From assembly GCF_003234085.1 (NCBI RefSeq), contig NZ_QKSD01000004.1, positions 198,470 to 262,469 on the forward strand: a stretch of 64,000 nt of DNA. The letters are read 5' to 3'. Position 1 is the first letter of the stretch; the number at the start of each line of letters is the position of its first letter. The position numbers were made by a program, and so were the translations under genes. Shown piece after piece: positions 8,470 through 22,644 of the stretch. This DNA is from Curtobacterium sp. MCPF17_052. GTDB taxonomy: Bacteria > Actinomycetota > Actinomycetes > Actinomycetales > Microbacteriaceae. The notes under the pieces were generated by a model, which saw nothing but the letters and a program-made list of their open reading frames with translations, did no database searches and had not been told where the DNA came from.

Positions 8470-9678
8470 TCAGACGGTGACGGAGACGAGTCCTGCCGCG
8501 GTGCGGAGCTCCTCGACACGGTCGAGCTGCTCCCAGGTGAAGCCCGGCAGTTCGCGACCGAAGTGCCCGTAGGTCGCGGTCTGCGCGTACTTCGGGGTCA
8601 GCAGGTCGAGGTCGCGGATGATCGCGGCCGGTCGGAGGTCGAACACCTTCGTGATCGCGGCTTCGATCGTCGCGTCGTCGACGTGGCCGGTGCCGAAGGA
8701 CTCGACGTACAGGCCGACGGGCTTGGCCCGACCGATCGCGTAGGCGACCTGGACCTCGAGGCGGTCGGCGAGACCCGCCGCGACGGCGTTCTTCGCGACC
8801 CAGCGCAGGGCGTAGGCGGCCGAGCGGTCGACCTTGGACGGGTCCTTGCCGCTGAACGCGCCGCCACCGTGCCGGGAGGCCCCGCCGTAGGTGTCGACGA
8901 TGACCTTGCGCCCGGTGAGTCCGGCGTCACCCTGCGGGCCGCCGATCTCGAAGCGTCCGGTCGGGTTCACGATCACATCGACGTGCGAGGAGTCGAGCTC
9001 CACCAGGTCGAGCACCGGGCGGATGACGTGCTCGGTGATGTCCGCGGTCAGCTGCTCGAGCGAGACGCTCGGCGCGTGCTGGGTCGACAGCACCACGGTC
9101 TCGACGGTCTTCGGCGTGACGCCGTCGTACCCGACCGTGACCTGGGTCTTGCCGTCCGGGCGCAGGTACGTCAGCTCGCCGGACTTGCGGACCGCGGCGA
9201 GCTTCTCGGCCAGGCGGTGCGCGAGCCAGATCGCGACGGGCATGTACTCCGGCGTCTCGTTCGTCGCGAAGCCGAACATGATGCCCTGGTCACCGGCGCC
9301 CTGTCGGTCGAGCGGGTCCGTGCCGGCACCCGAGCGGGTGTCGAGGGACTCGTCGACACCCTGGGCGATGTCCGGGGACTGCGCGCCGATAGAGATCTCG
9401 ACGCCGCAGGTGCGACCGTCGAAGCTCACGTCGGACGAGTTGTACCCGATGCCGGTGATGACGTCGCGGACGAGCTGCGGGATCTCGACGTAGCCCGAGG
9501 TCGTGACCTCTCCTGCGACGTGCACGAGCCCGGTCGTCACCATCGTCTCGACGGCGACCCGTGCGTTCGGGTCGACCGTGAGCAGGGCGTCCAGGATCGC
9601 GTCCGAGATCTGGTCGCAGATCTTGTCGGGGTGGCCTTCGGTCACCGATTCCGACGTGAACAGGCGGAGCGCACTCAC
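8470..9678 (-). CDS. metK: S-adenosylmethionine synthetase
   Basis: Makes SAM from methionine and ATP. It is 402 residues with the full family signature: [20 protein letters not shown] at the N-terminus (catalytic His16), [12 protein letters not shown] and the glycine-rich P-loop-like [19 protein letters not shown]. The GTG at 9678 lies only 5 bp after rpoZ. No SAM riboswitch was seen upstream. The coaBC gene that often separates rpoZ and metK in actinobacteria is missing here. Confidence 0.97.
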   Translation of the reverse strand: MSALRLFTSESVTEGHPDKICDQISDAILDALLTVDPNARVAVETMVTTGLVHVAGEVTTSGYVEIPQLVRDVITGIGYNSSDVSFDGRTCGVEISIGAQSPDIAQGVDESLDTRSGAGTDPLDRQGAGDQGIMFGFATNETPEYMPVAIWLAHRLAEKLAAVRKSGELTYLRPDGKTQVTVGYDGVTPKTVETVVLSTQHAPSVSLEQLTADITEHVIRPVLDLVELDSSHVDVIVNPTGRFEIGGPQGDAGLTGRKVIVDTYGGASRHGGGAFSGKDPSKVDRSAAYALRWVAKNAVAAGLADRLEVQVAYAIGRAKPVGLYVESFGTGHVDDATIEAAITKVFDLRPAAIIRDLDLLTPKYAQTATYGHFGRELPGFTWEQLDRVEELRTAAGLVSVTV

Positions 9679-9683
9679 CGGGA

Positions 9684-9947
9684 TCAGGCGGAGGGCTGCT
9701 GCTGCTTGGTGACGGTCAGCTTGTCCTCGTTGATCTCGTGGAGCGCGACCGAGAGCGGCTTGTCGTCGATCGTCGAGTCGACGAGCGGGCCGACGTTGTC
9801 GAAGAGCGAGCCTTCGTGCAGGTCGGCGTAGTAGTCGTTGATCTGGCGAGCGCGCTTCGAAGCGAAGATCACGAGCGCGTACTTCGACTCGACCTTGCTG
9901 AGCAGGTCGTCGATGGGCGGGTCGATGATGCCCTGGGGGTTGGCCAT
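9684..9947 (-). CDS. rpoZ: DNA-directed RNA polymerase omega subunit
   Basis: Small RNA polymerase assembly subunit, 87 residues. The motifs [18 protein letters not shown] and [12 protein letters not shown] match actinobacterial omega. The ATG at 9947 has GAGGAG seven bases upstream; the open frame runs further 5', but that stretch has no family similarity. It lies between the mIHF-gmk fusion and metK, as in the conserved actinobacterial order. Confidence 0.95.
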   Translation of the reverse strand: MANPQGIIDPPIDDLLSKVESKYALVIFASKRARQINDYYADLHEGSLFDNVGPLVDSTIDDKPLSVALHEINEDKLTVTKQQQPSA

Positions 9948-9976
9948 GGGGTTGCTCCTCGTCGTCGGTGCACCGG

Positions 9977-10942
9977 TCAGGGCGCAGAGAACAAGTCTAC
10001 GACCTCGCGTGCCGCCGTGCTGACATCGGAGTTCACGATCCGCACGTCGAACTCGTCCTGGGCCGCGAGCTCCACCTTCGCGGTCTCGAGTCGGCGGGTC
10101 TGCTCCTCGGGCGTCTCGGTGCCGCGGCCGATGAGCCGACGGACGAGTTCGTCCCACGTCGGGGGCAGCAGGAACACCAGGACGGCCTCGGGCATCGCGT
10201 CCCGCACCTGGCGGGCGCCCTGCAGGTCGATCTCGAGCATGACCTTCTCGCCGGCGTCGAGCGCGCGGTCGATCGGCGGACGCGGGGTGCCGTACCGGTA
10301 GGAGTTGTGCACGGTCGCGTACTCGAGCAGCTCGCGGTCGCGGATCATCCGGTCGAACTCGGCGTCGTCCACGAAGTAGTAGTGCACGCCGTCGACCTCG
10401 CCCGGACGGGGCTTCCGGGTCGTGGCGGAGACGCTGAGGTTCACCTCGGGGTACTGCTCACGGATGTACGCGCTGACCGTGCCCTTGCCGACCGCGGTGG
10501 GTCCGGCGAGCACGACGAGCTTCGACGCCGCGCGCTTGCGTCCGCGCTGGGCGAGCCAGTCCGCCAGTTCGGTCCGCTGCCGGCTGCCGAGTCCCCCGAG
10601 GCGCTTCGACGGAGCGATCCGCAGCGCACTCATCACGGCCTCCGCCCGGGCCGGTCCGACACCGGGCAGGCTCGTGAGCAGGTCACGGACGCGGAGCGAG
10701 CGTTCGGCCGCGGTGGTCGCGACGACGGACTCGTCGTCGGACCAGGCGGAGCGGGCGACCTCGAGCGGCGACCGATCGCCGGTGGCGATGGACGACTTGA
10801 CCGCGGCGCGGGCGCGTCGTGCGGCGACCGCGGCCTTCGCGGCCGCGACCCGGTCGACCTCCGGCGGGTTGCGGTGCGCCGGCAGGGCCGAGCGGCCGGG
10901 AGCGGTGTCGTCGGACCGGACGTCCGACTGCTCGTCGCTCAC
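9977..10942 (-). CDS. gmk: Fusion of mIHF-like DNA-binding domain and guanylate kinase
   Basis: A 321-residue protein, about 120 longer than a normal guanylate kinase. Residues about 31-130 match actinobacterial integration host factor (mIHF): [22 protein letters not shown] and the signature [17 protein letters not shown]. Residues 141-321 are a complete guanylate kinase with P-loop GPTAVGKGT at 147-155, [19 protein letters not shown] and [10 protein letters not shown]. mIHF and gmk are adjacent separate genes in many actinobacteria; here they form one frame with no internal stop. The GTG at 10942 overlaps pyrF by 4 bp. The enzyme converts GMP to GDP; the N-terminal part probably binds DNA. 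Confidence 0.94.
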   Translation of the reverse strand: MSDEQSDVRSDDTAPGRSALPAHRNPPEVDRVAAAKAAVAARRARAAVKSSIATGDRSPLEVARSAWSDDESVVATTAAERSLRVRDLLTSLPGVGPARAEAVMSALRIAPSKRLGGLGSRQRTELADWLAQRGRKRAASKLVVLAGPTAVGKGTVSAYIREQYPEVNLSVSATTRKPRPGEVDGVHYYFVDDAEFDRMIRDRELLEYATVHNSYRYGTPRPPIDRALDAGEKVMLEIDLQGARQVRDAMPEAVLVFLLPPTWDELVRRLIGRGTETPEEQTRRLETAKVELAAQDEFDVRIVNSDVSTAAREVVDLFSAP

Positions 10943-11819
10943 GCCGCCGTCCCCAGCGCGCGTGCGATCCGGTCGGCTCGGTCGGCCACGAGTGCGGCGA
11001 CACCGTCCGGCCCGTCGCCGAGCAGCCCGCGGGACTCGCTCACGAGGACCTGCTCCGCCCGGCTGCCGTACAGCGCGCGGAGGTCCTCGATCCGGGCCCC
11101 CTGCGCGCCGAAGCCGGGCGCGAGGACCGGGGCGGTGCCGATCTCGTCGGCCGTGATGCCGAAGTCGTCGAGGTCGAGGGTCGCGCCGAGGACCAGCCCG
11201 ACGTCCCCCAGGGGCTGGTCGGCGCTCGTCCGGTTGTCGTCTGCCACGTCCACGACGATACCGGCCGCCACGGTCCGGCCGGCACGCGGGCCCTCGGCGA
11301 GCACCGCTGTCTGCAGCACACGCGCCTCCGGGTTGCTCGTCGCGGCGAGGACGAACACGCCCGCTCCGTTCTCGCGGGCGACGGCGACGGTCCCGGACAG
11401 CGAGCCGTACCCGAGGTAGGGCGACACGGTCATCGCGTCCGCCGCGAACGGGCCGTCACGGTCCAGCCACGCCAGGGCGTAGTCGTTGCCGGTCGAACCG
11501 ATGTCACCGCGTTTGACGTCCGCGACGACCAGGAGGCCCGCATCACGCGCGCGACGGATCGTCGCCTCGAGCGCTCGGTACCCGGGCACCCCCGCCGCCT
11601 CGAAGAACGCGACCTGCGGCTTCACGACCGCCGCTCGCCCCGCGGCGGCGTCGACCAGGGTCGCGCCGAAGGCGGTGAGTCCGGCCTCGTCGCGGCCGAG
11701 CCCCCACGCCGCAAGGGTGGCGGCGTGGGGGTCGATCCCGACGCAGAGTGCGGACCGCGACCCGATGGCGGCCGCGAGCCGGACGCCGAACGGGGTCGGG
11801 CCTCCGTGCAGACCTGGGG

Positions 11820-11823
<4 letters not shown>
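10939..11823 (-). CDS. pyrF: Orotidine 5'-phosphate decarboxylase (type 2)
   Basis: Last step of UMP synthesis: OMP to UMP and CO2. It is 294 residues, the longer actinobacterial/type-2 form. The catalytic motif [11 protein letters not shown] is at 101-111, with LCVGIDPH at 27-33 and K68 in VVKPQ. The GTG at 11823 overlaps the carB stop by 4 bp, and its own stop overlaps gmk, so translation looks coupled through the operon. Confidence 0.96.
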
Positions 11824-15097
<3,274 letters not shown>

Positions 15098-15098
<1 letters not shown>

Positions 15099-16297
15099 CA
15101 GTTGCCCTCCTTCGTGATGTCGGCGGCAGGCGTGGTGGCGTCGGTGGTGGCCGCGTCGAGCGGCGCTCCCTGCCGTCGGGCGAGCACCATGTCCCGGAAG
15201 CGGTCGAAGAGGTACATGCTGTCGTGCGGTCCGGCGGCGGCCTCGGGGTGGTACTGCACGCTGAACGCGGGGATGTCGAGCGCCCGGAGGCCCTCCACGA
15301 CGTTGTCGTTGAGCGAGTAGTGCGAGACCTCCACGCGGCCGAAGCCGACCGGGGACTCGAGGACCTGACCGACGGGCGCGTCGACCGCGAAGCCGTGGTT
15401 CTGGCTCGTGATCTCGACCTTGCCGGTCGTGGTGTCGAGCACCGGCTGGTTGATGCCGCGGTGCCCGAACGGCAGCTTGTACGTGCCGAAGCCCAGCGCG
15501 CGGCCGAGCAGCTGGTTGCCGAAGCAGATCCCGAAGAACGGCCGGCCGTCACGGAGGCTCTCCTGCAGCAGGGACACCTGCGCGTCGGACGCCGACGGGT
15601 CGCCGGGGCCGTTCGAGTAGAAGAGCGCGTCGGGGTCGAGCTCGCGGAGCCGCTCGACCGTGACGTCCTGCGGCAGCACGTGCACCTCGAAGCCGCGCTC
15701 GGACAGGTAGCGGGTCGTCGACGACTTCACGCCGAGGTCGAGGACGGCCAGCGTGCCGATCCGCTCGCCGACCGGCTCGACGACGTACTCCTCGGCCGTG
15801 GAGACCTCGGCGGAGAGGTTCTTCCCCGCCATGCCGGCCTGCTCGGTGACGATCCGGAGCTGCTCGTCGGCGTCGAGCGTGGCGTCCGCCCCGCTGAACA
15901 CGCCGCCCTTCATGGCGCCCGCATCGCGGATGCGACGGGTGAGGGCGCGGGTGTCGATCCCGGAGATCCCGACGATGCCGTCGCGCACCAGGTGGTCGTC
16001 GAGCGACGCGTCCGCGCGGTGGTTCGACACCACGCGGCTCGGGTCGCGCACGACGTACCCGGCGACCCAGATGCGCCGGGACTCGGGGTCCTCGTCGTTG
16101 ACCCCGGTGTTGCCGATGTGCGGCGCGGTCTGCACCACGATCTGCCCGGCGTAGGAGGGGTCGGTGAGCGTCTCCTGGTAGCCGGTCATGCCGGTCGCGA
16201 AGACCACCTCGCCGAGCGTGCGCCCACGGGCGCCGTAGGCCCAGCCGTCGTACCGGGTGCCGTCTTCGAGGACCAGTACGGCCCGTTCGCGTGTCAT
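15098..16297 (-). CDS. carA: Carbamoyl-phosphate synthase small (glutaminase) subunit
   Basis: Glutamine amidotransferase subunit that feeds ammonia to CarB. It is 399 residues. The catalytic cysteine is in [16 protein letters not shown] and the His-Glu pair in [13 protein letters not shown]. The N-terminal domain has [16 protein letters not shown] chose the ATG of MTRERAVLV at 16297, which overlaps the preceding stop by 4 bp (ATGA). Confidence 0.97.
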
Positions 16298-16839
16298 GAG
16301 TTCGTCCCTTCGCCCGCGGTGTGCGGGGAGTCGTTCGTCGTCGCCAGTCCCTGCAGGGCGGTGAGCGCTTCCGCGTCGCCCTCCGGGAACCGGAAGTAGG
16401 TGTCGAGGTCCGTCGCTGCTGCGGCGCCGGTCGCCGTCCATCGCAGTCGGACCAGTCCCCCGGGCTCGACCACTCGGTCGATCGCCCACGTGGCCCGGTC
16501 GGCGCCGCGCACGGCGCTCCGGGCGATCCACCGGTCGTCCACGCCGGCGTGGTGCAGCACGACACCGGTCGCGTGCACGGTCACGCCGCCGCGACCGCGG
16601 AAACCGAGTCCGCCGGCGGTGATCCGTTCGAGCGGTTGGTCGGCTCGGGTCGTCGCGACGGTGAACCCGTCCCACGACCCGGCCGCCGGACCACGGTCGG
16701 CCGGTACCGGGACGGGAGGCACGGCCTCCGCCTGCCGTCGACTGCGGGTCCGCCAGGTGCGCGCCATCGCGACGAACAGCGCGGCCACCGCGAGCAGGAT
16801 GACCCCGCCGAGCAGCCAGCGCGCCGTGTCACCGCTCAT
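16294..16839 (-). CDS. Membrane-anchored PH-like domain protein between pyrC and carA
   Basis: A 181-residue protein with one N-terminal transmembrane helix (about 8-27), a basic stretch, then a soluble domain with [27 protein letters not shown] and [14 protein letters not shown] that resembles a bacterial PH-like fold. A gene of this kind sits in the same place in other actinobacterial pyr operons (for example Rv1382 between pyrC and carA in M. tuberculosis). It has no known enzymatic role; its coupling by 4-bp overlaps on both sides suggests a role tied to the operon. Confidence 0.85.
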   Translation of the reverse strand: MSGDTARWLLGGVILLAVAALFVAMARTWRTRSRRQAEAVPPVPVPADRGPAAGSWDGFTVATTRADQPLERITAGGLGFRGRGGVTVHATGVVLHHAGVDDRWIARSAVRGADRATWAIDRVVEPGGLVRLRWTATGAAAATDLDTYFRFPEGDAEALTALQGLATTNDSPHTAGEGTNS

Positions 16840-18191
16840 GCCGTCGCCACCCGTGCCGCTGCAGCCCGGCCCGCGACGGTGTCGGCGTCGACGAGCTGCC
16901 CGTCGAGCACCGTCGGCTCGCCGTGGTGGAAGGTCGCGACGACCCGGCCGGGCAGCCGCATCCCGAGGTACGGCGAGTTCTGCGACTGCCCGTGCAGGTC
17001 TGCCACGGAGAACTCGCGGCCCGCCGCGGGGTCGTAGAGCGTGATCTCGGCTGGCGCACCTGCGGCGATCGCGTGGCCGTGACCCGCGACCTGGCCGATC
17101 CGGGCCGGCGCGCTCGACAGCACCCGGGCGACGTCGGCCCAGTCCAGTCGGCCGTCCTCGACCACGGCGGCGTGCACCACGCTCAGCGCGGACTCGAGCC
17201 CGACCATGCCGTTCGCGGCGGCGGGCCACTCGCAGTGCTTGGCCTCGGCTGGGTGCGGGGCGTGGTCGGTCGCGACGATGTCGATCGTGCCGTCGGCCAG
17301 GGCGGCGCGGAGTGCCTCGACGTCCTCGCGCCGACGGAGCGGCGGGTTCACCTTGTAGCGGGCGTCGTAGCCCGGGGCGCCGTCGTGCCCGGCGATCAGG
17401 TCCTCGGTGAGCAGCAGGTGGTGCGGTGTGACCTCGGCCGTGACGTCGATGCCGCGGGACTTGGCCCAGCGGATCACCTCGACGCTGCCGGCCGTCGAGA
17501 CGTGGCAGACGTGCAGCCGTGCTCCGACGTGGTCGGCGAGCAGGACGTCCCGCGCGATGATCGACTCCTCCGCCACGGCCGGCCAGCCCGCCAGACCGAG
17601 TTCGGACGACAGTCGGCCCTCGTTCATCTGCGCGCCGACCGTCAGACGGGGCTCCTGCGCGTGCTGTGCGAGCACGCCGCCGAAGCCCTTGATGTACTCG
17701 AGCGCCCGGCGCATCAGCAGCGGGTCCGCGACGCACGAGCCGTCGTCCGAGAACACCCGGACCTTCGCGCGTGAGGTCGCCATGGCGCCGATCTCGGACA
17801 GGTGCGTGCCCTGCAGCCCCTGCGAGACGGCACCGATCGGACGGACCGTGACGTACCCGGCGTCGTCCCCGAGCGCCTGCACCTGCTCGACGACCCCGGC
17901 GGTGTCGGCGACCGGCGAGGAGTTCGCCATCGCGTTCACAGCCGTGAAACCGCCGGCGGCCGCGGCCCGCGAGCCGGAGAGGACGGTCTCGGACTCCTCG
18001 TGCCCGGGCTCCCGGAGGTGGGTGTGCAGGTCGACCAGGCCCGGCAGGGCGAGCAGCCCGTCGGCGTCGACCACCGTCGCACCAGCCGCGTCGAGACCGG
18101 ACCCGACCGCGGTGACGAGCCGTCCCTCCAGGCGGATGTCGGCACGCGAGCCGTCGATCAGCTGCGCGCCACGGATGAGGTGTGCGGTCAT
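16836..18191 (-). CDS. pyrC: Dihydroorotase
   Basis: Cyclises carbamoyl aspartate to dihydroorotate. It is 451 residues, an amidohydrolase of the PyrC type I class. Zinc ligands are visible in [10 protein letters not shown] (H56, H58), and later in CHVSTAGS and ATDHAPHP. The ATG at 18191 overlaps the pyrB stop by 4 bp. Confidence 0.96.
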   Translation of the reverse strand: MTAHLIRGAQLIDGSRADIRLEGRLVTAVGSGLDAAGATVVDADGLLALPGLVDLHTHLREPGHEESETVLSGSRAAAAGGFTAVNAMANSSPVADTAGVVEQVQALGDDAGYVTVRPIGAVSQGLQGTHLSEIGAMATSRAKVRVFSDDGSCVADPLLMRRALEYIKGFGGVLAQHAQEPRLTVGAQMNEGRLSSELGLAGWPAVAEESIIARDVLLADHVGARLHVCHVSTAGSVEVIRWAKSRGIDVTAEVTPHHLLLTEDLIAGHDGAPGYDARYKVNPPLRRREDVEALRAALADGTIDIVATDHAPHPAEAKHCEWPAAANGMVGLESALSVVHAAVVEDGRLDWADVARVLSSAPARIGQVAGHGHAIAAGAPAEITLYDPAAGREFSVADLHGQSQNSPYLGMRLPGRVVATFHHGEPTVLDGQLVDADTVAGRAAAARVATA

Positions 18192-19147
18192 GCGACGGTC
18201 TCCTTCTGGTGGTCACCGGTGAGGGCGAGGTAGAGCACGGCCATCCGGACCGAGACGCCGTTCGCGACCTGTTCCACCACGGTCGAGCGAGCGTCGTCCG
18301 CGGCGACCCCGGCGATCTCGAGGCCCCGGTTCATCGGTCCGGGGTGCATCACGAGCGTCCGCTCGGGCAGCCGGGCGAACCGCGCGGCGGTCAGCCCGAA
18401 GTGCCGCGTGTACTCACGCGGGTTCGGGAAGAAGGCGTCGTCCATCCGCTCCTGCTGGATCCGGAGGGTCATCACGACGTCCGGGTCCTCGGCCAGTGCG
18501 GCGTCGAGGTCGTGGTGCACCGCGGCCCCGAACGGACGGTCGACCGCGGGCAGCAGCGTCGGCGGGGCGGCGAAGGTGACGTGCGCGCCGAGGGTCCGGA
18601 GCAGCCAGGCGTTGCTCCGCGCGACCCGGCTGTGCAGGACGTCGCCCACGATGAGCACGCGGACGCCGTCGAGTCCCTGCCCGCGGCTCGCCGTGCCGTG
18701 CAGCCGACGGCGCATCGTGAACGCGTCGAGGAGCGCCTGCGTGGGGTGCTCGTGCGTGCCGTCACCCGCGTTGACGACGGGCACGTCGATCCAGTCCGCC
18801 TCGGCGAGCACGCGCGGCGCGCCGGACGCTCCGTGGCGGATGACGATGCCGTCGATGCCCATCGCGTCGAGGGTCTGCACGGTGTCCTTGAGCGACTCGC
18901 CCTTCGACACGCTCGACCCCTTGGCGGCGAAGTTGATGACGTCCGCGGACAACCGCTTGGCGGCGGCCTCGAACGAGATGCGGGTGCGGGTCGAGTCCTC
19001 GAAGAACAGGTTCACGACCGTCCGACCGCGGAGCGCCGGGAGCTTCCGGACCTCGCGCGTGTTGACCTCGGCCATCTCCTCGGCGACGTCGAGGATCCCG
19101 ATCGCCTCGTCGCGTGACAGGTCGGCGGTGGAGAGCAGGTGCCTCAC
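18188..19147 (-). CDS. pyrB: Aspartate carbamoyltransferase catalytic subunit
   Basis: Condenses carbamoyl phosphate with aspartate, the committed pyrimidine step. It is 319 residues. The carbamoyl-phosphate loop STRTRISFE is at 52-60 and HPTQALLD contributes to the active site. No PyrI regulatory subunit gene is near, as expected for actinobacteria. The start is GTG at 19147, overlapping pyrR by 4 bp. Confidence 0.97.
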   Translation of the reverse strand: MRHLLSTADLSRDEAIGILDVAEEMAEVNTREVRKLPALRGRTVVNLFFEDSTRTRISFEAAAKRLSADVINFAAKGSSVSKGESLKDTVQTLDAMGIDGIVIRHGASGAPRVLAEADWIDVPVVNAGDGTHEHPTQALLDAFTMRRRLHGTASRGQGLDGVRVLIVGDVLHSRVARSNAWLLRTLGAHVTFAAPPTLLPAVDRPFGAAVHHDLDAALAEDPDVVMTLRIQQERMDDAFFPNPREYTRHFGLTAARFARLPERTLVMHPGPMNRGLEIAGVAADDARSTVVEQVANGVSVRMAVLYLALTGDHQKETVA

Positions 19148-19728
19148 GACGCACCACCCTGTTCGGGACCGCCCTGTTCGATGACGACGTCGTCGACACC
19201 GTCCGTCTCGGTCAGGTGCAGCGTGACCCGTTCGTCGCCCGCCGTCGGCAGGTTCTTGCCGACGTGGTCGGCGCGGATCGGCAGTTCGCGGTGGCCGCGG
19301 TCGACGAGCACCGCGAGACGCACGGCGCGGGGCCGCCCGATGCCCTGCAGCGCGTCGAGTGCTGCCCGGACCGTCCGACCGGAGTACAGCACGTCGTCGA
19401 CCAGGACGACGACCTTGCCGTCGACGCCGCCGGCCGGGATCACCGTCGGGTGTGGCGCACGGCCGATGCCCCGGCGCAGGTCGTCCCGGTACATCGTGAC
19501 GTCGAGTGCGCCGACCCGCTCACTGCCGATCCCCGCGGCGGCGGACTCCCACCCGGGCTCGATGTCGGCGAGGATGCGACCGAGGCGCTCGGCGAGGACG
19601 GCCCCACGCGTCGGGATGCCGAGCAGCACGAGTTCCGAGCCGCCGTGGTTGGCCTCGAGGATCTCGTGCGCGATGCGTGTCAGAGCACGCGTGATGTCGG
19701 GTTGCTGCAGGACCGTTCTGGTACCCAC
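19144..19728 (-). CDS. pyrR: Bifunctional PyrR: pyr mRNA-binding regulator / uracil phosphoribosyltransferase
   Basis: UMP-responsive RNA-binding repressor of the pyr operon that also converts uracil and PRPP to UMP. It is 194 residues with the PRPP signature [13 protein letters not shown] at 107-119. It is the first gene of the pyr chain. The GTG at 19728 has a strong AAGGAGG site. Two PyrR-type hairpins lie directly upstream, the nearer one 2 nt from that site, so translational autorepression is the likely mechanism. Confidence 0.96.
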   Translation of the reverse strand: MGTRTVLQQPDITRALTRIAHEILEANHGGSELVLLGIPTRGAVLAERLGRILADIEPGWESAAAGIGSERVGALDVTMYRDDLRRGIGRAPHPTVIPAGGVDGKVVVLVDDVLYSGRTVRAALDALQGIGRPRAVRLAVLVDRGHRELPIRADHVGKNLPTAGDERVTLHLTETDGVDDVVIEQGGPEQGGAS

Positions 19729-19733
19729 GCCGA

Positions 19734-19777
19734 CCTCCTTCCCCGCCTCTCTGGACGGCTCCCGTCTCTCTGGACGG
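19734..19777 (-). promoter_or_regulatory. Tandem PyrR-binding RNA hairpins covering the pyrR ribosome site
   Basis: In the transcript, two consecutive hairpins have a 5-bp stem and the hexaloop CAGAGA: 19762-19777 (CCGUC/GACGG) and 19743-19758 (CCGUC/GGCGG, one U-G pair). CNGNGA is the known hexaloop recognised by PyrR, and the nearer copy contains GUCCAGAGAGGC, fitting the PyrR consensus RUCCNGNGAGGY. The Shine-Dalgarno AAGGAGG occupies 19734-19740. Bound PyrR-UMP would hide it. A third AGCCGUC lies further upstream. Confidence 0.8.
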
Positions 19778-19803
19778 CTTCAAGGATGCTGACGGCTTCG
19801 AGC

Positions 19804-20256
19804 CTAGCGGGACTCCTGGTCCTCCGCGACAGTCCGACCGGACGGTCCGCGGCCGCCCGCGACGGCGCCAAGGACACCGTTCACGAAGCCGGCCGAGTCG
19901 TCCGTGGAGAGCGACTGCGCGAGCTCGACGGCTTCGGCGATCGCGACCGCGTCGGGGACCTCCGGGTTGAACCGGAGCTCCCAGACCCCCATGCGCAGGA
20001 TGCAGCGGTCGAGCACGGGCATACGCGCGATCGACCAGCCCTGCGCGTGGTCGGCGATCACGCCGTCGATCTCGTACCGGGCCTCGTCGATGCCGGTGAC
20101 GATCTGCCGCGCGTAGTCCCAGCTGGAGGCACGCTCCGGCTGGTCGAGGTGGCGGACCGTCTCGGTCGCCAGGACGTCCGCGATCGGCAGCTCGCGCACC
20201 TCGGCCACGTAGAGCATGTCGAGGGCGCGCTTCCGCGCCTTGGAACGAGCACTCAT
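19804..20256 (-). CDS. nusB: Transcription antitermination factor NusB
   Basis: All-helical RNA-binding protein that works with NusE/S10 in antitermination of rRNA transcription. It is 150 residues, with MSARSKARKRALDMLYVAEVR at the start and ARQIVTGIDEARYEIDGVIAD, WSIARMPVLDRCILRMGVWEL in the core. It follows efp by 11 bp and precedes the pyrR leader by 26 bp of hairpin-free sequence. Confidence 0.95.
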   Translation of the reverse strand: MSARSKARKRALDMLYVAEVRELPIADVLATETVRHLDQPERASSWDYARQIVTGIDEARYEIDGVIADHAQGWSIARMPVLDRCILRMGVWELRFNPEVPDAVAIAEAVELAQSLSTDDSAGFVNGVLGAVAGGRGPSGRTVAEDQESR

Positions 20257-20267
20257 CCGGTCAGCGC

Positions 20268-20828
20268 CTAGTCGTTGACGCGGCCGAGGTAGTTGCCGTC
20301 ACGCGTGTCGACCTTGACCTTCGTGCCGCTCTCGAGGAACAGCGGGACCTGGATCTGGTAGCCCGTGACGATCGTCGCCGGCTTGGTGCCGCCGGAGGAG
20401 CGGTCACCCTGCAGGCCCGGCTCGGTCTCGATCGTGGTGACGATCGAGGTCGGGAGCTCGACGTAGAGCGGGTTGCCCTCGTTCATCGCGATGGTGACCT
20501 GCGCGGACTCGAGCAGGAAGTTGCGCGCGTCACCGACGACGGCCGCCGGGACGTTGACCTGGTCGTAGGTGTCCTGGTCCATGAAGACGTACGAGTCGCC
20601 GTCCTCGTAGAGGTACTGGAAGTCGCGACGGTCCACCACCGCGGTCTCGATCTTCGCGCCCGCGTTGAAGGTGCGGTCGACGACCTTGCCGGAGACGACC
20701 TGCTTGAGCTTGGTGCGCACGAAGGCGCCGCCCTTGCCCGGCTTCACGTGCTGGAACTCGACGACCGACCAGAGCTGCCCGTCGATGATGAGAACGGCGC
20801 CGTTCTTGATGTCAGTGGTACTCGCCAT
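20268..20828 (-). CDS. efp: Elongation factor P
   Basis: Relieves ribosome stalling at proline runs. It is 186 residues with three beta-barrel domains. The tip loop reads [12 protein letters not shown], with the conserved lysine near 34 replaced by neither Arg nor another residue; no modification gene (epmA/ymfI) was seen nearby. The ATG at 20828 has GGAAGA upstream. Confidence 0.97.
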   Translation of the reverse strand: MASTTDIKNGAVLIIDGQLWSVVEFQHVKPGKGGAFVRTKLKQVVSGKVVDRTFNAGAKIETAVVDRRDFQYLYEDGDSYVFMDQDTYDQVNVPAAVVGDARNFLLESAQVTIAMNEGNPLYVELPTSIVTTIETEPGLQGDRSSGGTKPATIVTGYQIQVPLFLESGTKVKVDTRDGNYLGRVND

Positions 20829-20898
20829 TGGTCTTCCGTTCGATGGTGTTGTGAAGGAGTCCGGGCTCGTGGAGCCCCGGACGAGTGTAGCGGACGGG

Positions 20899-22644
20899 CT
20901 ACTGCCGTCGGCGCGCGAGCCAGGCGTCGATCGCTGCCCAGGCGAGCAGGACGACGCAGGTGCCGCCGAGCAGGGCGCCGGCCACGAGCGTGCTGATCAC
21001 CGCGGTCGGTCGCGCGGGCGTCGCCAGGTACACCACGGCCAGGAGGCCCGACCCGGCTCCCAGGAGCACGAGCAGCACCCGACGGATCATGCCCGACACC
21101 GTCTGCCGGTCCCGTCGATCGCTGAGCAGGCGGATGTTCACCGACAGACGGCCGGCCTCGACCGCCTCGGTGATCTTGTCGATGCGTCGTGGGAGCCGAC
21201 GTGCCGAGGTGACGAGGCCGAACAGTTCGCGCACCAGCACGTTCCGGATCGCGGCCGGACGGAGCTGGTCGCGGATCTGCTCCGCAGCCAGGCCGCGCGA
21301 CTCCTCGAGCAGGTCGAACGACGGGGTCAGCGTGCGGAGCGTGCCCTCGAAGATCGCCAGGGCTCGGGCCGCCGCCACGAAGTCCGCCGGCGCACGGAGG
21401 CGGTACCGCCCGAACACCGCGACGGCGTCGTCGACCGTCTCGACCCCGATCCGTGCGCCCGGACCGAGCTCCTCCGCGACGAAACGGGCCATGTCCCGAC
21501 GGAAGTCGGACTCGTCCTCGGCGTTGCGGACCGGGGCCATCCGGAGCACCGCGTCGGCGATGCGCGAGGTGTCGTCCTGCAGGTAGGCGGCGAGGAGTTC
21601 CTGGACCGTGTCCCGGAGACCCGGGTCGAGCCTCCCGACCGAGCCGAAGTCGATGAGGGCGGGCCGACCGTCGGGCAGCACCAGGACGTTCCCCGGGTGC
21701 AGGTCCGCGTGGTAGACCCCGTCGAAGACGACCTGGCGCAGGAACGACCGCAGGATCGCCCGCATCGGCTCGTCGAGGTCACGGTCCGAGCGCTCGGCCC
21801 GGATGGCGCTGAGCGTGTCCCCCTCGAGGAACTCCATCACGAGCACGCGACGGCTGGACAGGTCGCGGTACGGCTCCGGGAACCGGACCTCGTCGGGTCG
21901 GGCGCTGCGGGCCTGGGCGGCGCGGAGGGACTCGAGGTTGCGGAGTTCGGCCGAGAAGTCCACCTGGCGGATCAGGTCCGCACCGTACTGCTCGGCGACC
22001 TGCACCACCCCGAGCTGTCTTGCCTGGGCGGAGGTCCGGGTGAGGAACCGCACGACGCGGAGCGCGATGTCGACGTCTCGCCGGACGGCTGCGTCGATGC
22101 CGGGGCGCTGGACCTTGACGGCCACCGCGGTGCCGTCGGTGAGCCGGGCGCGGTGCACCTGCGCGATCGAGGCCGCGGCGACCGGTTCCGGGTCGAACGA
22201 CGCGAACACCTCGGACACCGGCGCCCCGAGCTCGGCCTCGAGCAACGTCGCCACCTCGACCGGGTCCGCGGGACGGACGCCCCGCTGCAGGTGCGCGAGA
22301 CCCTCGGTCCACTCCTCGGGCAGCAGGTCGTCGCGCGTGGACAGGAGCTGGCCCATCTTCACGAAACCGCCGCCCGCTTCCTCCAGTGCCCGGCGCAGGT
22401 GGTCAGCCTGGTCACGGCGCAGGTCGGCGGTGGCCGGGTCCCGGGAGAAGTCCAACCGACGGAACGGCAGCAGCGCGTGCCGTCGGGCGATCCCGAGCAC
22501 CTCGGCGAAACGGCGGCCGCGGCTGCGGAGACCCGAGGGCTCCTGGCGCTGCTGGGTGGAGAAGTCGCTGAGGCGGGGCGGGTTCGGCACGCCGTCAGTC
22601 TGCTCCGCGGGCCTGGGCCGGACCGGGGTACAGCCCTCAGGCAC
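20899..22644 (-). CDS. ABC1/UbiB-family atypical kinase, membrane-anchored
   Basis: A 581-residue member of the ABC1/AarF/UbiB family. Family hallmarks are KMGQ at 96-99, the Ala-rich loop AAASIAQVH at 156-164, [19 protein letters not shown] and [10 protein letters not shown]. Two transmembrane helices close the protein (about 528-575). UbiB proteins support quinone synthesis, but the actinobacterial members are not characterised, so the role here is unknown. The GTG at 22644 overlaps aroB by 8 bp; a GTG at 22590 (VPNPPRLS) is also possible. It is co-directional with the aro genes. Confidence 0.85.
   Translation of the reverse strand: MPEGCTPVRPRPAEQTDGVPNPPRLSDFSTQQRQEPSGLRSRGRRFAEVLGIARRHALLPFRRLDFSRDPATADLRRDQADHLRRALEEAGGGFVKMGQLLSTRDDLLPEEWTEGLAHLQRGVRPADPVEVATLLEAELGAPVSEVFASFDPEPVAAASIAQVHRARLTDGTAVAVKVQRPGIDAAVRRDVDIALRVVRFLTRTSAQARQLGVVQVAEQYGADLIRQVDFSAELRNLESLRAAQARSARPDEVRFPEPYRDLSSRRVLVMEFLEGDTLSAIRAERSDRDLDEPMRAILRSFLRQVVFDGVYHADLHPGNVLVLPDGRPALIDFGSVGRLDPGLRDTVQELLAAYLQDDTSRIADAVLRMAPVRNAEDESDFRRDMARFVAEELGPGARIGVETVDDAVAVFGRYRLRAPADFVAAARALAIFEGTLRTLTPSFDLLEESRGLAAEQIRDQLRPAAIRNVLVRELFGLVTSARRLPRRIDKITEAVEAGRLSVNIRLLSDRRDRQTVSGMIRRVLLVLLGAGSGLLAVVYLATPARPTAVISTLVAGALLGGTCVVLLAWAAIDAWLARRRQ

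Noticed and set aside
8470..9947. SAM riboswitch before metK
   Set aside because: Only 5 bp separate rpoZ and metK, so there is no room for a riboswitch.
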